Assembly: GCA_016936075.1 (NCBI GenBank)
Contig: JAFGPS010000153.1
Location: 1 to 39,554 of the forward strand
Reading direction: 5' to 3'
DNA: 39,554 nucleotides
From: Sedimentisphaerales bacterium
Lineage (GTDB): Bacteria; Planctomycetota; Phycisphaerae; Sedimentisphaerales; Anaerobacaceae
Shown here: positions 25,463-33,014 of the stretch, one piece after another
Layout: the number at the start of each line of letters is the position of its first letter
Numbering within the stretch: position 1 is the stretch's first letter
The notes under the pieces: model-generated
What the model saw: only the letters and a program-made list of their open reading frames with translations
Told to the model about the DNA's origin: nothing
Database searches by the model: none
Program-made: the position numbers and the translations under genes

Positions 25463-25983
25463 TTTTCCGACCTTTCCAATATTTTTCGCAGCCTGATTCG
25501 TGCACGTGAGAGCTGTTTTGTTATCGTTCCGACGCTGCGGCCAAGTATTCCGGCGACATCTGCAACATTGTTTTGGCCGAAGTAGTGCAGCATTACGACC
25601 TGCCGCTCTGCTTCCGGGAGTTTCATAACCGCTGCTAATAACCATTGTTTGTCTTCATTAAGCTGTCCGTTTGGCTTTTCTACAACTTCTGAAATATCCA
25701 AATTAGGTCGGTTTTCCCGAAGTCTTTGTTTTGCTTGCTCAACTGCAAATCTTTTAGCAATCTTGATAAGCCAGGGACCAAAAGCATCCGGCTTACGTAA
25801 AGACGGCAATTTCTCATACGCTCGGACAAAAGCATCCTGAGAAATATCAGCCGCAAGGTGGTAGTTACCCAGAACATTCAGAGCGGCCGCTCGAACTGGC
25901 TTTTCGTAACGTTTTACGAGTTCCGCGAAAAGCTCCTTTCGACCATTTAGCACGGCTTTTACTAATTCAGAATCTGTTTGCAA
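25459..25983 (-). CDS. ECF-type RNA polymerase sigma factor
   Basis: Region 2 is visible as 'FAELVKRYEKPVRAAALNVL' and 'AADISQDAFVRAYEKLPSL' with 'FGPWLIKIAKRFAVEQAKQR'. Region 4 is 'LPEAERQVVMLHYFGQNNVA' with 'DVAGILGRSVGTITKQLSRA', whose helix-turn-helix recognises the -35 element. The frame reaches a TTG at 26052, but the preferred start is TTG 25983, preceded by AAAAGGAAAGG at 8-nt spacing and giving the family-like 'LQTDSELVKAVLNGRKELF' N-terminus (174 residues). The longer version would translate through a perfect inverted repeat (26031-26055). The stop overlaps the next start as ATGA. It lacks the C-terminal extension of the sigma genes at 31579, 35715 and 39124. Confidence 0.9.
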   Translation of the reverse strand: MQTDSELVKAVLNGRKELFAELVKRYEKPVRAAALNVLGNYHLAADISQDAFVRAYEKLPSLRKPDAFGPWLIKIAKRFAVEQAKQRLRENRPNLDISEVVEKPNGQLNEDKQWLLAAVMKLPEAERQVVMLHYFGQNNVADVAGILGRSVGTITKQLSRARIRLRKILERSEK

Positions 25984-26030
25984 TATTGCTGCCTTTCCTT
26001 TTCGAAACGTTTCTGTATTAATAAGAGCGG

Positions 26031-26055
26031 ATTTTGTCAGGAAATGCGACAAAAT
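26031..26055. promoter_or_regulatory. Inverted repeat in the sigma-gene leader
   Basis: ATTTTGTC (26031-26038) and GACAAAAT (26048-26055) form perfect 8-bp arms around a 9-nt spacer, 48-72 bp upstream of the preferred TTG start. Spacing and symmetry fit an operator or a leader hairpin. It also lies in the gap shared with the divergent gene at 26169. Confidence 0.45.
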
Positions 26056-26133
26056 AATTATGAAAAATATTAATATGAATAATCTTATTCGATGTACTTA
26101 CCCGATGTTAAGATAGGGCGGTCGTTCCCTAAC

Positions 26134-26162
26134 TTGACTATATTGTATATCATTTGTAGTAT
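26134..26162 (+). promoter_or_regulatory. Candidate promoter for the 26169 gene
   Basis: TTGACT (26134-26139) and TAGTAT (26157-26162) are separated by 17 bp. The -10 box ends 6 bp before the ATG, so if used the message would be leaderless or nearly so; consistent with this, no strong Shine-Dalgarno precedes the start. Confidence 0.35.
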
Positions 26163-26168
26163 GACTTT

Positions 26169-26645
26169 ATGAATAAACCAGACATTATTAGGATACCTTT
26201 TTTTATCCTGTTTTTCAGTATAGGAGCAGCCTCACTGGGTCTATCGGTACTTTGTGATGACTTAGTAAAGTACTTTCGCAATGTCCAATTGAGAGAATCG
26301 ACTCAGAAATCTATCGAAAAACTTAAATCATTTAACGAAGATTATGGTTCTTTGCTGGAAAACATAGAAGAAGACCCGAATTTTATTAAACGTATAGCTC
26401 CTGCGGTAAGCGGCAGCGAGTATCTGGATGCCAATGCGGCGTATCCCAAGGCCACTGCACGTGAACTGGCCGCAGCCAGAAAAGCATTTGGTGACCCGAA
26501 TGAGGAAAATATCAAACCTGTTATACCCGTCTGGCTAAGCAGAAGTTGTGATCCGCAAAAAAGAATGACACTTTTTTTCTCCGGAGTAGCTTTAATGCTG
26601 ATTTCCTTTGTATGTTTCAGGCCGCTTAAAACCATTTCCGAATAA
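26169..26645 (+). CDS. Small membrane protein with two transmembrane helices
   Basis: I do not recognise a family. The 158-residue protein has a hydrophobic helix at about residues 10-29 (IPFFILFFSIGAASLGLSVL) and another near residues 137-150 (MTLFFSGVALMLISFVCF). The loop of about 105 residues between them contains charged helices ('SIEKLKSFNEDYGSLLENIE') and an Ala-rich segment ('ATARELAAARKAFGDPNEEN'). With both ends on the same side, the loop is either entirely exported or entirely cytoplasmic. The gene is divergent from the ECF sigma gene, which raises the possibility that it belongs to that regulon, but nothing in the sequence proves it. Confidence 0.7.
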   Translation: MNKPDIIRIPFFILFFSIGAASLGLSVLCDDLVKYFRNVQLRESTQKSIEKLKSFNEDYGSLLENIEEDPNFIKRIAPAVSGSEYLDANAAYPKATARELAAARKAFGDPNEENIKPVIPVWLSRSCDPQKRMTLFFSGVALMLISFVCFRPLKTISE

Positions 26646-26753
26646 ATGATAAATAGGTTATTATTGCTTTTAACTTCAAAATGGGTATACTTTGAAATTG
26701 ATTGTCGTTTACCAATTTTAAATTGAAATACGGCTTTGAAACAAGAGTTTTAT

Positions 26754-27047
26754 ATGAATAAACAAGATGTTTTAGCAAAACTTACTGACTCAATTAGAGA
26801 AATTAAAAAGCGATTTTCGGTTCAAAACCTTGCGATTTTCGGTTCTACTGCTCGAAATGACGCTAAAGATACCAGCGACATAGATGTGCTGGTAGTTTTC
26901 GACCAAAAAGCCACTTTTGATTTATTTATGGACCTGAAGTTTTATTTAGAGGACTTATTGGGAACAAAAGTTGACTTGGTTACAGACAAAGCACTCCGTC
27001 CGCAAATCAGGAAGGAAATTGAGAAAGAATTGATAAATGTCTCGTGA
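26754..27047 (+). CDS. mntA: MntA-type nucleotidyltransferase antitoxin
   Basis: The frame opens at a TTG at 26736, but the ATG at 26754 (MNKQDVLAKLTDSI) is used, giving 97 residues. The minimal nucleotidyltransferase signature GSx10DxD is exact: G30-S31, ten residues, then D42-I-D44 ('IFGSTARNDAKDTSDIDVLV'). In the HepT/MntA (type VII) toxin-antitoxin systems this protein neutralises the partner by transferring AMP groups to a tyrosine of HepT. The next gene overlaps by 11 bp, as is usual for such pairs. Function in this organism is inferred from the family and the pairing. Confidence 0.9.
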   Translation: MNKQDVLAKLTDSIREIKKRFSVQNLAIFGSTARNDAKDTSDIDVLVVFDQKATFDLFMDLKFYLEDLLGTKVDLVTDKALRPQIRKEIEKELINVS

Positions 27048-27387
27048 TGAACTCATGTATATAAGGGATATAGCCTCAAGTTGTGAAAAAGTAATACGTT
27101 TCACAAAAGGTATGGATATGCTTGATTTAATTCATGACGATAAGACGTATGATGCAGTTGTTCGAAATCTTGAGATTATAGGTGAAGCGGCAAAACATGT
27201 GTCAGATGCTCTTAGAATTCAAATGCAGGAAATAGAGTGGCGAAGAATAGCAGGAATGAGGGATATGTTGGCTCACGATTACTTCGGAATTGACAATGAT
27301 ATTCTCTGGGATGTTGTCCAGCACAAAGTCCCTCAGTTATCAACAACTATCAATTCATTCTTGAATGAGCAACATGGTAATTATTAA
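27037..27387 (+). CDS. hepT: HepT-type HEPN ribonuclease toxin (DUF86)
   Basis: The 116-residue all-helical HEPN protein has the RNase/AMPylation motif Rx4HxY as R75-DMLA-H80-D-Y82 ('RDMLAHDYFGID'). The flanking 'AVVRNLEIIGEAAKHVSDAL' and 'IEWRRIAGMR' match the DUF86/HepT family. HepT cleaves RNA (tRNA in studied cases), and its tyrosine is the site modified by MntA. All three motif residues are present, so the toxin is predicted active. It starts inside the antitoxin gene (11-bp overlap). A 122-bp gap separates it from glnS. Confidence 0.9.
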   Translation: MSRDELMYIRDIASSCEKVIRFTKGMDMLDLIHDDKTYDAVVRNLEIIGEAAKHVSDALRIQMQEIEWRRIAGMRDMLAHDYFGIDNDILWDVVQHKVPQLSTTINSFLNEQHGNY

Positions 27388-27509
27388 AAGATTGTATTTC
27401 CCAATCAGGGATTTAAAACATTATAGTAAAGTAGAAGGAAGAAATTTATCTTAAGTGATTGAATTTTTTAAGGAGCACTTGTTTTTATAAAAAAGTCTGT
27501 GATAAATCT

Positions 27510-29210
27510 ATGGAAACACCAGAAAAAGAAGAAATTGTAAAACTTGACTTTATAAGGTCAATTGTAGCTGAGGATATTAAAACCAATAAATGGGATGGTC
27601 GCGTAGTAACGCGTTTTCCACCTGAGCCGAACGGTTATCTTCATATTGGTCACGCCAAGAGTATTTGTCTGAATTTCGGTATAGCCGCTGAATTTAACGG
27701 CCGCTGCCACCTCAGATTCGATGATACCAATCCAGCAAAGGAAGAGCAGGAGTATGTCAACTCGATTATCGAGGATGTACGCTGGCTCGGATGGGACTGG
27801 GGTGAGCATTTGTATTACGGCTCAGACTATTTCGACCAGATGTACGAATACGCGATTCAGTTGATTAAAAAAGGCAAAGCGTACGTTTGCGACTTAAACG
27901 CCGAAGAAACAAGACAATATCGCGGCTCACTCACGCAACCGGGAAAGGATAGCCCGTATAGAAACCGCCCTGTCGAAGAAAATCTCGACCTGTTCGAGCG
28001 AATGAAAGCGGGAGAATTTCCCGATGGCTCTCGAACTCTTCGTGCAAAAATTGATATGGCACACGTAAACATGAATATGCGTGACCCTGTAATGTACAGA
28101 ATTTTACATGCATCGCATCACAGGTCGGGTGACAAATGGTGTATTTACCCGATGTACGACTGGGCACATGGATTCGAGGATTCAATCGAAACCGTGACAC
28201 ATTCTATCTGTACACTCGAATTTGAAAACCACAGGCCGTTATATGACTGGTTCCTCGACCAGGTAGAAGCATATCATCCGCAGCAAATCGAGTTCGCAAG
28301 ACTAAATCTCACATATACCGTAATGAGTAAGCGAAAACTCCTGCAATTAGTACAGGACAAACTCGTATCAGGATGGGACGACCCAAGAATGCCAACATTA
28401 AGCGGCCTGCGAAGAAGAGGTTACTCCCCTGCTTCTATAAGGGAATTTTGTAAAGTTATCGGCGTGAACAAATTCAATAGCACAATAGATTTTGCTCTGC
28501 TCGATCATTGTTTAAGAGAAGATTTGAATAAAACTTCCGCTCGTGTAATGGCAGTTCTTAATCCGCTCAAGGTAGTAATCGACAATTACCCCGAAGGACA
28601 GGTCGAAGAGCTTGACGCCGTAAATAATCCGGAAGACCCGAATGTCGGCACTCGAAAAGTCCCCTTCTCAAAAGAACTTTATATCGAGCAGGAAGATTTC
28701 ATGGAAGAGCCTCCGAAGAAATTCTTCCGACTTGCCCCGGGACGAGAGGTCAGATTGCGTTATGCATATTTCATTACATGCAATGAAGTTGTAAAAGACG
28801 AACAGGGAAATGTTGTCGAATTACATTGCACTTACGACCCGGCTACACGAGGTGGTGACGCTCCCGATGGCCGCAGAGTTAAATCTACTTTGCACTGGGT
28901 TTCAGCAGAAAAATCGGTAAAAGCGGAAGTCAGACTTTACGACCATTTATTCACAAAAGAAAACCCTGATGATGTAGAAGAAGGCCAGAGCTTTACTGAC
29001 AATCTCAACCCGAACTCGCTTGAGATTCTGCCGGAATGCTATGTAGAACCATCTTTGCTCGAAGCAAAACCACTGGACCGCTACCAGTTCGAAAGACTTG
29101 GATATTTCTGTGCAGATAAAGCAAGTTCCAGGGAAAAACTGATTTTCAACCGCACGGTAGGCCTCCGTGACACCTGGGCAAAAATCCAAAAGAAAGAAAA
29201 TAAAAAGTAA
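27510..29210 (+). CDS. glnS: Glutaminyl-tRNA synthetase
   Basis: This class I aminoacyl-tRNA synthetase charges tRNA-Gln with glutamine. The frame opens at a TTG at 27459, but the ATG at 27510 ([19 protein letters not shown]) matches the usual GlnRS N-terminus, giving 566 residues. The HIGH motif is H45-IGH-48 in '[15 protein letters not shown]', and the KMSKS-like loop is M272-SKRK ('YTVMSKRKL'). '[15 protein letters not shown]', '[17 protein letters not shown]' and the anticodon-binding beta-barrels ('YCEVEPSL'-like '[20 protein letters not shown]') are all GlnRS-type rather than GluRS-type. A GlnRS implies direct glutaminylation; it is thought to have spread among bacteria by transfer. An intrinsic terminator follows at 29328. 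Confidence 0.96.
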   Translation: METPEKEEIVKLDFIRSIVAEDIKTNKWDGRVVTRFPPEPNGYLHIGHAKSICLNFGIAAEFNGRCHLRFDDTNPAKEEQEYVNSIIEDVRWLGWDWGEHLYYGSDYFDQMYEYAIQLIKKGKAYVCDLNAEETRQYRGSLTQPGKDSPYRNRPVEENLDLFERMKAGEFPDGSRTLRAKIDMAHVNMNMRDPVMYRILHASHHRSGDKWCIYPMYDWAHGFEDSIETVTHSICTLEFENHRPLYDWFLDQVEAYHPQQIEFARLNLTYTVMSKRKLLQLVQDKLVSGWDDPRMPTLSGLRRRGYSPASIREFCKVIGVNKFNSTIDFALLDHCLREDLNKTSARVMAVLNPLKVVIDNYPEGQVEELDAVNNPEDPNVGTRKVPFSKELYIEQEDFMEEPPKKFFRLAPGREVRLRYAYFITCNEVVKDEQGNVVELHCTYDPATRGGDAPDGRRVKSTLHWVSAEKSVKAEVRLYDHLFTKENPDDVEEGQSFTDNLNPNSLEILPECYVEPSLLEAKPLDRYQFERLGYFCADKASSREKLIFNRTVGLRDTWAKIQKKENKK

Positions 29211-29262
29211 GTTCTGTTTTGAAAATAAATCTTCCCGTAACTGTTCACGGAGAATATGACTT

Positions 29263-29290
29263 TGTCATTCCCGCGAAGGCGGGAATCCAT
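29263..29290. repeat. ATTCCCGC hairpin repeat
   Basis: ATTCCCGC-GAAG-GCGGGAAT forms a perfect 8-bp stem within TGTCATTCCCGCG...GGGAATCCAT. It shares TGTCATTCCCGC with the larger element at 10636-10717. A further outer inverted match (GTTCACGGAGAATAT with ATATTC...GTGAAC) surrounds it at 29243-29311. Confidence 0.7.
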
Positions 29291-29327
29291 ATTCGTTTAT
29301 TTTCTGTGAACGCTTACAAATTTTCAC

Positions 29328-29367
29328 ATCCGCCAGTCAACTTAAAGTCGATTGGCGGATTTTTTTT
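29328..29367 (+). terminator. Intrinsic terminator after glnS
   Basis: The stem ATCCGCCA/TGGCGGAT (29328-29335 with 29353-29360), extended by flanking TC/GA pairing, is followed directly by seven T residues. Orientation and position fit termination of glnS. Confidence 0.85.
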
Positions 29368-29462
29368 GTAACGTTTTTAAGTTTCATACGTCTATGTATA
29401 TGTAGGTATAATAGTACAATATCGTAAAAACCGTTTTTATGCAGTATAAACAGAGGATAACA

Positions 29463-31460
29463 ATGAGAAACTATTGTAAAACATTTATTATATTTTATGT
29501 CATTTTATTCACTGGAAATGTATTTGGCATTCAGGGTAATATAATATCAGAAATTTTCCAGACTAAAATCAACGAACCACAAGAACGTATAATTTCCCTG
29601 AAACTTCCTCTTACAAAGCCTTATTTGAACTGGACATTTATGAGCAAAGAGGATTTTCTTTCCGGAAAACTCGTTTTGCATATTACTCGTGGGAATGAAA
29701 CTCAAGAGATGGTTATTTTCGATAACGGGCAATTATCTGATGAATGGAAGGAAAATAATGAACAGCAGATTCAAGGTGGAGAAATTTATTTTGGATTTAT
29801 TTCAGCAAAAAAACATCTGACTGCACAGGGTGACAAATTAAAGCTCGAACTTATTGTCAAAAAAGACCTGCCGGGAATCGGAGAGTTGCAATCTGGTATT
29901 TTACCGGTGGGAACATACAAAACCGAAGGTACATACTCGGCTTTATTAGATGAATACGATAGTCAAATTAAAGAACAGCTTTCCAAAAATGGGGAAATAA
30001 CCGAACAACAGCAGAAAGCCTTAGACATAATGAAATCGCATTACAACAATAAAGCTTTCATGGATTCATGGCAAGAACAATGGCCGGTCAAAATAACAAG
30101 CGAAAAAGGCTGGCTGCCGGAAGAACAGGCTGTCACTTTAAAAGTGACTCTGAAACAGCTTGAGACACTCCAGGAGCAACTTAAGAATATACAGTCTAAC
30201 CAGGAAAGACCAAAAACCAGTAAGACTGAACCAAAGATAGAAAATACAACAAAAATAAGCGGCACAGTTTACGATGAAAAAGGAGAACCTGTATCCGATG
30301 CACTTGTGACAGTCCCCCTTATATCTGAATTTAAAGGTTCAAAAACAGATAATGATGGAAAGTTTTTAATAAATGTAAATTTAGAAAGAGCTGGTGTAAA
30401 AGATTTTCATCTTTTAGCCCGGCACAAGGAACGCAATCTTGCGGCAATAAAACAAATTGAAGACAGTAACGATAATCTTAACCTGATGATGTTACCTGGC
30501 GTAACTCTTTCCAGTAAAGTTGTCGATCCGAATGGGAGTGGAATTCAAAATGCAAAAATAGAACCGATTATCTGGTTTTCAAATCATGGAGGAAATTGGA
30601 ACGAATCTGTAGAAATAAATGAAAAAGGTAACTTTCAAATAAATGCACTACCTGCTGGTTTCAGTTATACAATTATCGCCCAGGCTGATGGTTTCGGGCG
30701 TGATGATGTCAATATACAAACAAGTCAGACTCCCGGTGACAAATATGTGCTTGAACCAATGACTTTGAAAGTCGCTAATTTATCAGTTTCAGGTTTTGTC
30801 GTAGATGAAAATGATAAACCGGTGGCAAAAGCAGAGATTCTTCTCCAAGGTAATAGTTTATTAACTCGCTACACTGTGACTGATAGAAATGGAAAGTTTA
30901 CTATTGATAAAATCGCCGAAGGAGAATTCAGAATAGAAGCAGATATATTTGAAACGCCGCGATTGTCCGGCCATGTACGTGCCAAGACAGGCTCAACGAA
31001 TGTGAAAATTGTTGTCTCTGAAGTGGACTCTTCAGGAAGACCTGTTCAGGATCATTCGTTAATAAATAAACCATTACCACGTATTGAGAGTTTGTTCCCC
31101 GGTTTTAAACCAGAAAAGATAAGAGATAAAAATATTCTTGTATGTTTCTGGGATTACGAGCAGAGACCTTCAAGAAATAGTATTTTACAGCTCGCCAAAC
31201 AGACAGAGAAACTAAAAGAAAAAGATATTGAAATTATCGCTATTCAGGCTTCCAAAATCGAATTAGCCCCACTCGATAAATGGATACAGGAAAATAATAT
31301 TACTTTTACAATTGGAGTGATTCCTTCTGACCATGAGAAAACCCAATTCGATTGGGGAGTAAAATCTCTTCCATGGCTGATATTGACTGATAAATATCAC
31401 AAAGTCATCGCCGAAGGTTTTGGCATCGCAGAACTGGATGAAAAACTTGGTACCAATTAA
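29463..31460 (+). CDS. Secreted carboxypeptidase-regulatory-like protein with thioredoxin-like C-terminus (first paralogue)
   Basis: The ATG at 29463 has AGAGGA at good spacing and is preferred to 29439; 665 residues result. A signal peptide covers residues 1-22. Residues 30-230 are unrecognised and include charged helices. From about 265 there are three beta-sandwich repeats of the CarboxypepD_reg type ('SGTVYDEKGEPVSDALVTV', 'KVVDPNGSGIQNAKI', 'SGFVVDENDKPVAKAEILL'). The last 125 residues resemble a TlpA/redoxin-type thioredoxin fold, but the CxxC position reads Q567-RPS-570 ('CFWDYEQRPSRN'), while the cis-proline region is kept ('SLPWLILTD'). It is therefore predicted redox-inactive. A TATAATAG box lies at 29407. 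Function unknown. Confidence 0.8.
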   Translation: MRNYCKTFIIFYVILFTGNVFGIQGNIISEIFQTKINEPQERIISLKLPLTKPYLNWTFMSKEDFLSGKLVLHITRGNETQEMVIFDNGQLSDEWKENNEQQIQGGEIYFGFISAKKHLTAQGDKLKLELIVKKDLPGIGELQSGILPVGTYKTEGTYSALLDEYDSQIKEQLSKNGEITEQQQKALDIMKSHYNNKAFMDSWQEQWPVKITSEKGWLPEEQAVTLKVTLKQLETLQEQLKNIQSNQERPKTSKTEPKIENTTKISGTVYDEKGEPVSDALVTVPLISEFKGSKTDNDGKFLINVNLERAGVKDFHLLARHKERNLAAIKQIEDSNDNLNLMMLPGVTLSSKVVDPNGSGIQNAKIEPIIWFSNHGGNWNESVEINEKGNFQINALPAGFSYTIIAQADGFGRDDVNIQTSQTPGDKYVLEPMTLKVANLSVSGFVVDENDKPVAKAEILLQGNSLLTRYTVTDRNGKFTIDKIAEGEFRIEADIFETPRLSGHVRAKTGSTNVKIVVSEVDSSGRPVQDHSLINKPLPRIESLFPGFKPEKIRDKNILVCFWDYEQRPSRNSILQLAKQTEKLKEKDIEIIAIQASKIELAPLDKWIQENNITFTIGVIPSDHEKTQFDWGVKSLPWLILTDKYHKVIAEGFGIAELDEKLGTN

Positions 31461-31492
31461 AATATTTTCAAATATATCATATTTTTCGTCAC

Positions 31493-31570
31493 TTTTTTGA
31501 ATAATTATTGCTCCCCGCACGCCTTATATTTATAAAGAGTAAAAGTAATGATTATAATAGCGTTATGGAG
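31493..31570 (+). promoter_or_regulatory. Conserved sigma-cassette promoter region, copy 1
   Basis: TTTTTTGAATAATTATT, CTTAT at 31523-31527 and TATAAT at 31553-31558 (within TATAATAGCGTTATGG) are arranged as in the two other sigma genes. The distance from CTTAT to TATAAT is 30 bp in all three, and TATAAT begins 26 bp before the ATG. GGAG directly follows, so the leader would be short. No TTGACA-like -35 is present at 17 bp. Confidence 0.65.
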
Positions 31571-31578
31571 AAATAGTA

Positions 31579-32805
31579 ATGGCGATAAATGAAGCGATAT
31601 TGTTAAAGCAGTTTGCCTCTACCGGCGACGCTGAGGCATTCGCCGAAATCGTTAAACTCCATGCGCCCCTGGTTTACGGCGTTTGCCTGAGAATACTTAA
31701 AGATTCAGACAAAGCCGCTGATGCGGTGCAGGACACTTTCATCCAGTTGATTCGCGATGTTTCCCGTATTAGAGGTTCACTGCCCATCTGGCTGCACAGG
31801 GTAGCAACCCATAAAGCAATCGACCTGATTCGTAAGGATTCACTTCGCAAACAAAGCGAGGCTGAATTTGCGGCCAATTCAGAAAAGACACAATCTGATA
31901 ATGAATATGTAACATGGCATGATATTTCGGTTTATATTGACAAGGAACTGGATAATCTTGATGAGCAGATGCGAGAGGTTTTAATATTAAGATTTTTCGA
32001 AGGATTAACTACTACTGAAATATCAGTAAAGTGCAAAATATCCCAGCCCACAGTTTCGCGCAGGTTAGAATCAGGAGTTGGATTGTTACGGCATAAATTA
32101 AAGTCACGAGGCATTGTCATTCCGGCTGTTTTGCTTACCACGATGTTAACTGAAAATATCGTTAAAGCCGCTCCTGCGATGTTGATGAGGGAACTTGGCA
32201 AAATCGCAATAGCAGGAGGACATACCGCCGCTGCTGCAACGGGAGCAAAAATCGGGTCAAGTCTGACTGCAAATGTTATCAAAACAAAAATTATAGTTCT
32301 TGCGACTGCAATTGTAATCATAATCGGTTCATTTGCGATTTACAAATATAAGTCACGGCCAACAGAACCGGGTGATATTGATGTCACTATCACCGAAGAA
32401 CCAACTTATATTCAGCAAATTGAGTTGCCTGAAGGAATATATCTGGGAGGTTATGCTTACCCTGATAATGATAGATACTTACGGACTGCTTCGCTGATTT
32501 CGCACATATATGACATTTCTGATTTGGCAAAAAGCTCTGACGATGTAAATAATATTATTTCTCTAATCCAGAAGAATATCAAACCGGAAAGCTGGTACAA
32601 TAATAATGAAAATGCCAGCGGAACTATAATAGCTTATACTTCCGAGCAGACAAAAAGTCTTACAATCCGTCAGAGCCCGGGCATTCATCAAAAAATTGCA
32701 GAACTGCTTAATTCAATGAAACCATCTTCCAGTAGGAATATAGATGAGTTGAATGGGCAAATAAATTTAATAGAAATCTTAATTCCAAATGATTCTAACT
32801 TTTGA
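31579..32805 (+). CDS. Membrane-tethered ECF-like sigma factor with extracytoplasmic C-terminal domain (first)
   Basis: The protein has 408 residues. Region 2 spans about residues 14-90 ('FAEIVKLHAPLVYGVCLRIL', 'AADAVQDTFIQLIRDVS', 'LPIWLHRVATHKAIDLIR'). Region 4 spans about 120-175 with the helix-turn-helix 'GLTTTEISVKCKISQPTVSR'. An Ala/Gly-rich linker leads to a transmembrane helix at 237-255 (KIIVLATAIVIIIGSFAIY). The C-terminal 150 residues should be outside the membrane; residues 305-385 ('HIYDISDLAKSSDD', 'IKPESWYNNNENASGTIIAY', 'LTIRQSPGIHQKIAELLNSM') match the secretin N0-like pattern common in planctomycetes. A sigma factor anchored this way could be released or activated by an envelope signal, which is inference. 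GGAG precedes the ATG. Confidence 0.88.
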   Translation: MAINEAILLKQFASTGDAEAFAEIVKLHAPLVYGVCLRILKDSDKAADAVQDTFIQLIRDVSRIRGSLPIWLHRVATHKAIDLIRKDSLRKQSEAEFAANSEKTQSDNEYVTWHDISVYIDKELDNLDEQMREVLILRFFEGLTTTEISVKCKISQPTVSRRLESGVGLLRHKLKSRGIVIPAVLLTTMLTENIVKAAPAMLMRELGKIAIAGGHTAAAATGAKIGSSLTANVIKTKIIVLATAIVIIIGSFAIYKYKSRPTEPGDIDVTITEEPTYIQQIELPEGIYLGGYAYPDNDRYLRTASLISHIYDISDLAKSSDDVNNIISLIQKNIKPESWYNNNENASGTIIAYTSEQTKSLTIRQSPGIHQKIAELLNSMKPSSSRNIDELNGQINLIEILIPNDSNF

Positions 32806-32854
32806 AAAGGAAAAATAATCATAACTTTATATATAACAGTACCAAAAAGACGTA

Positions 32855-32948
32855 TGTCATTCTGAGTGAAACGAAGAATCTGGCCTGCGAATATACGTTC
32901 GTAACTTCTTATTCGATAGCCAGATGCTTCACTGCGTTCAGCATGACA
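32855..32948. repeat. Palindromic intergenic repeat (TGTCATTCTGAG type)
   Basis: The ends are about 30-bp imperfect inverted repeats: TGTCATTCTGAGTGAAACG... at the left and ...CGTTCAGCATGACA at the right, both running into GAATCTGGC/GCCAGATGC. It sits between the first sigma gene and its downstream secreted partner. It is a non-coding element and may act as a terminator between them. Confidence 0.7.
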
Positions 32949-33014
32949 ATCGGAGTATCGGTCAGTTTGAGAAGATAATTAAACCTAATAAGCTAAACAA
33001 GTGGAGATTGAGAG

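Noticed and set aside
25465..25645. Upstream extension of the LolA-like anchor protein to 25645.
   Set aside because: It lies inside the sigma-factor gene in another frame; the ATGA overlap at 25459-25462 marks the true start.
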